In this document: piece by piece, positions 62,648-64,000 of the stretch
Layout: every line of letters begins with the position of its first letter
Position numbering within the stretch: position 1 is the first letter of the stretch
Source: Halobellus captivus
Lineage (GTDB): Archaea > Halobacteriota > Halobacteria > Halobacteriales > Haloferacaceae
DNA length: 64,000 nt
Direction: 5' to 3'
NCBI RefSeq assembly: GCF_003697845.1
Contig: NZ_RDQE01000003.1
Span: forward strand, 266,464 to 330,463
Program-made: the position numbers and the translations under genes
Notes under the pieces: model-generated
What the model saw: the letters and a program-made list of their open reading frames with translations, nothing else
Databases searched by the model: none
Told to the model about the DNA's origin: nothing

Positions 62648-63157
62648 TCACGCCTGTGCGAATTCGCTCAACGACTTGCCGACGGTAAAGCCGATCGCGT
62701 CGTCGAACTCTTCTGCACCGAACGCGATCGCAAGCATCTCTTCGCTCGTGTCGTCTATTGAGATCGACGCTGAAGCAGTAGATTCTCCCTGAACCTCGGA
62801 CTCATCCAGTTCGATGCTTGCTTCGTACGTGCCAGTCTCGGTCCATACGTCTTCGTAGGCCTTCACGCCGTCTTCGTCGTTTTCCTCGTCAGTTTCTTCA
62901 TCGTCGGTATCCGGTGGCAATTCGAATGATTCCGACAACACTGTTTCATCCGACGGGTCAACAAGCGTCACCGTACCGGTAAGGACAGTGTCGGTCTCGT
63001 TGAAGAGATTGACATCGCCTAACGCGATATCGGCAAGATGGTCTACGACCGCCGTACAGCCGGCTGTGCCGCCGAGAAGTCCAGCACCACACACGGCGAG
63101 AAATCGACGTCTGTTTGTGTTGTCCGAACACGAATGAACTGTCTGGTGGAGGGCCAT
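62648..63157 (-). CDS. lipoprotein of unknown function
   Basis: A 169-residue protein: NRRRFLAVCGAGLLGGTAGC is a Tat signal with a lipobox (cysteine about residue 34). The mature part begins TAVVDHLADIALGDVNLFN; an aspartate/glutamate run (about 85-95) interrupts a beta-rich domain. It resembles the haloarchaeal proteins with an Ig-like VNLFNETD fold. No function known. From 63158 to 63458 the sequence is AT-rich and contains no gene, only likely promoter sequence. Confidence 0.65.
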   Translation of the reverse strand: MALHQTVHSCSDNTNRRRFLAVCGAGLLGGTAGCTAVVDHLADIALGDVNLFNETDTVLTGTVTLVDPSDETVLSESFELPPDTDDEETDEENDEDGVKAYEDVWTETGTYEASIELDESEVQGESTASASISIDDTSEEMLAIAFGAEEFDDAIGFTVGKSLSEFAQA

Positions 63158-63458
63158 ACTACGTCATCGGAAAGCAGACAATATCAATATCTTGAACGTT
63201 CAAAATCTGTTTTGAGAAACGTGGATGTCATAGAACTCTCATCACGTGATTTGTTTCACAATTTGACAACTGAATCCGCCGTGAGAGCCTGCTTGAGTAT
63301 TGATCCTTCGAGAGTCTAGATCGACGACGGTACACGTAGAACAAGTTCACGCGCTACTACCGTAGCGAGATTATACGAATGTGCTGTATTTTTACTTAAT
63401 TCGATAATCCTCAGAGGGATTCAACAATTACATTTTGTTGGATCCTCACGAGCGCCAT

Positions 63459-63887
63459 ATGAAGAAACATCCGCAACCACAGCTTGGAACGAACGGAGAC
63501 GTGATTTGGCACCGGATACTTGCGTATATCATCGACTCGATTCTCATGGGGCTCATTTGGGGTCCCGTTGTACTCGCCGGGGCGGCCCTTGGCGATATCG
63601 GTTTCCTCGTGTTGGCGTTCACGGGCCTGATCGCAACATTGGTCTACGGATTTCTACTTGAGGGACTGTACGGCTACACGCCTGGAAAGTACATGGTAGG
63701 GCTGGTCGTCGTCAAGTCCGACGGCTCAAACTGTACGCTCGGCGCGTCGATACTGCGGAATCTGCTGTGGATCGTTGATGCGCTGCCAACGGCGAATCTG
63801 GTTGCGATGGTGTTGATACTGTTTACAGACGACAACCAGCGCGTTGGCGATCTCGCTGCAGATACAATCGTCGTCAAGCAACAGTAG
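63459..63887 (+). CDS. RDD-family membrane protein
   Basis: A 142-residue protein. WHRILAYIIDSILMGLIWGP holds the R-x-x-x-x-x-x-D motif of the first helix; EGLYGYTPGKYMVGLVVV and ASILRNLLWIVDALPTANLV (second R-D pair) follow, and QRVGDLAADTIVV closes it. These are the RDD family marks. Members may transport ions, but haloarchaeal ones are not studied. ATG at 63459; a TTG 24 bp upstream would extend it. Confidence 0.88.
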   Translation: MKKHPQPQLGTNGDVIWHRILAYIIDSILMGLIWGPVVLAGAALGDIGFLVLAFTGLIATLVYGFLLEGLYGYTPGKYMVGLVVVKSDGSNCTLGASILRNLLWIVDALPTANLVAMVLILFTDDNQRVGDLAADTIVVKQQ

Positions 63888-63920
63888 TTGAAATTAATCG
63901 ATACTCAGTCGATCACATCG

Positions 63921-64000
63921 GGTTAGAGGAAGCGTCTGCTTGGGAAGAGTGTGGAAGCAACCCAAGCAGACAGCGAGATAGAGGAAGAGCACCTGCTTAA
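63921..64000 (+). mobile_element. 5' end of an ISH3-like insertion sequence, cut by the window edge
   Basis: From GTG at 63951 an open frame encodes VEATQADSEIEEEHLL, matching the beginning (QADGEI-type) of ISH3-family transposases as I remember them. Upstream lies an 11-bp inverted repeat (63934-63944 / 63961-63971) that overlaps the start, and GGTTAGAGGAAGCG at 63921 may be the terminal repeat. The rest of the element lies outside the window. Confidence 0.5.

Noticed and set aside
1..64000. CRISPR array or cas genes
   Set aside because: No regularly spaced short repeats and no Cas-like protein were seen.
1..64000. Replication origin
   Set aside because: No Orc1/Cdc6 gene and no cluster of origin-recognition-type repeats seen.

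Overview
The window is from a halophilic archaeon (class Halobacteria). Evidence: very GC-rich left half, acidic proteomes, leaderless starts with a TATA element about 26 bp upstream, a halocyanin, HTH_10 (Bat-type) regulators, archaeal GatE, RqcH and a ThrS, a tRNA-Leu(GAG), and haloarchaeal IS elements. A genus cannot be fixed from what is here.

Left part (1 to about 29.8 kb) looks like core chromosome: high GC, tightly packed housekeeping genes. In order: partial enolase-superfamily gene, engB, a DUF4013 membrane protein, a 5-formyl-THF cyclo-ligase-like gene, a ZIP transporter, a cytochrome P450 with a divergent HTH_10 regulator, gatE, tRNA-Leu, a DUF420 protein, halocyanin, purF, a small conserved protein, rqcH. 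From 15.47 to 22.2 kb lies an iron-acquisition locus: two transcription units each start with a TATA box followed by a perfect inverted repeat TTTAGGC-NN-GCCTAAA placed 3 nt before a leaderless ATG. It encodes a short ORF, two thioredoxin-reductase-like FAD proteins, a FecCD permease, its ATPase and two paralogous substrate-binding lipoproteins. Then an uncharacterised gene, a class V aminotransferase, a PAS-GAF histidine kinase broken by one missing base, thrS, a cysteine synthase-like gene and a CoA-binding protein. Two copies of an intergenic structured element (887-1047 and 8790-8960) show a covarying stem.

At 29,844-29,930 an 87-bp near-perfect palindrome truncates a CPBP protease and marks the switch to a lower-GC accessory region that runs to the window end. 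Region 29.8-41.7 kb is rich in debris: an IS5-type transposase, a chimeric ORF, an SDR fragment, an aminotransferase tail and other remnants, between intact genes (SHOCT protein, SLC13 transporter, TRAM protein). Two parallel, overlapping three-gene operons stand out: secreted Ig-like/CARDB-type anchored protein + ABC ATPase + permease (37.2-33.6 kb with an ABC-2 permease; 49.9-46.6 kb with a MacB/FtsX-type permease, followed by a bactofilin-like membrane protein and preceded by an HTH_10 regulator). Between them are a P1B heavy-metal ATPase with a UspA protein.

Right part (50.8-64 kb): an NmrA-like oxidoreductase, an overlapping operon methyltransferase / Tat-exported serine beta-lactamase-like hydrolase / small membrane protein, a zinc-ribbon winged-helix regulator, and a series of membrane proteins, winged-helix regulators and lipoproteins of unknown function, an RDD protein, and the start of an ISH3-like transposase at the edge.

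Four genes (24,644; 41,319; 50,704; 56,134) each become intact if one G is restored in a coding-strand G run, which points to either a common sequencing error mode or repeated one-base decay.
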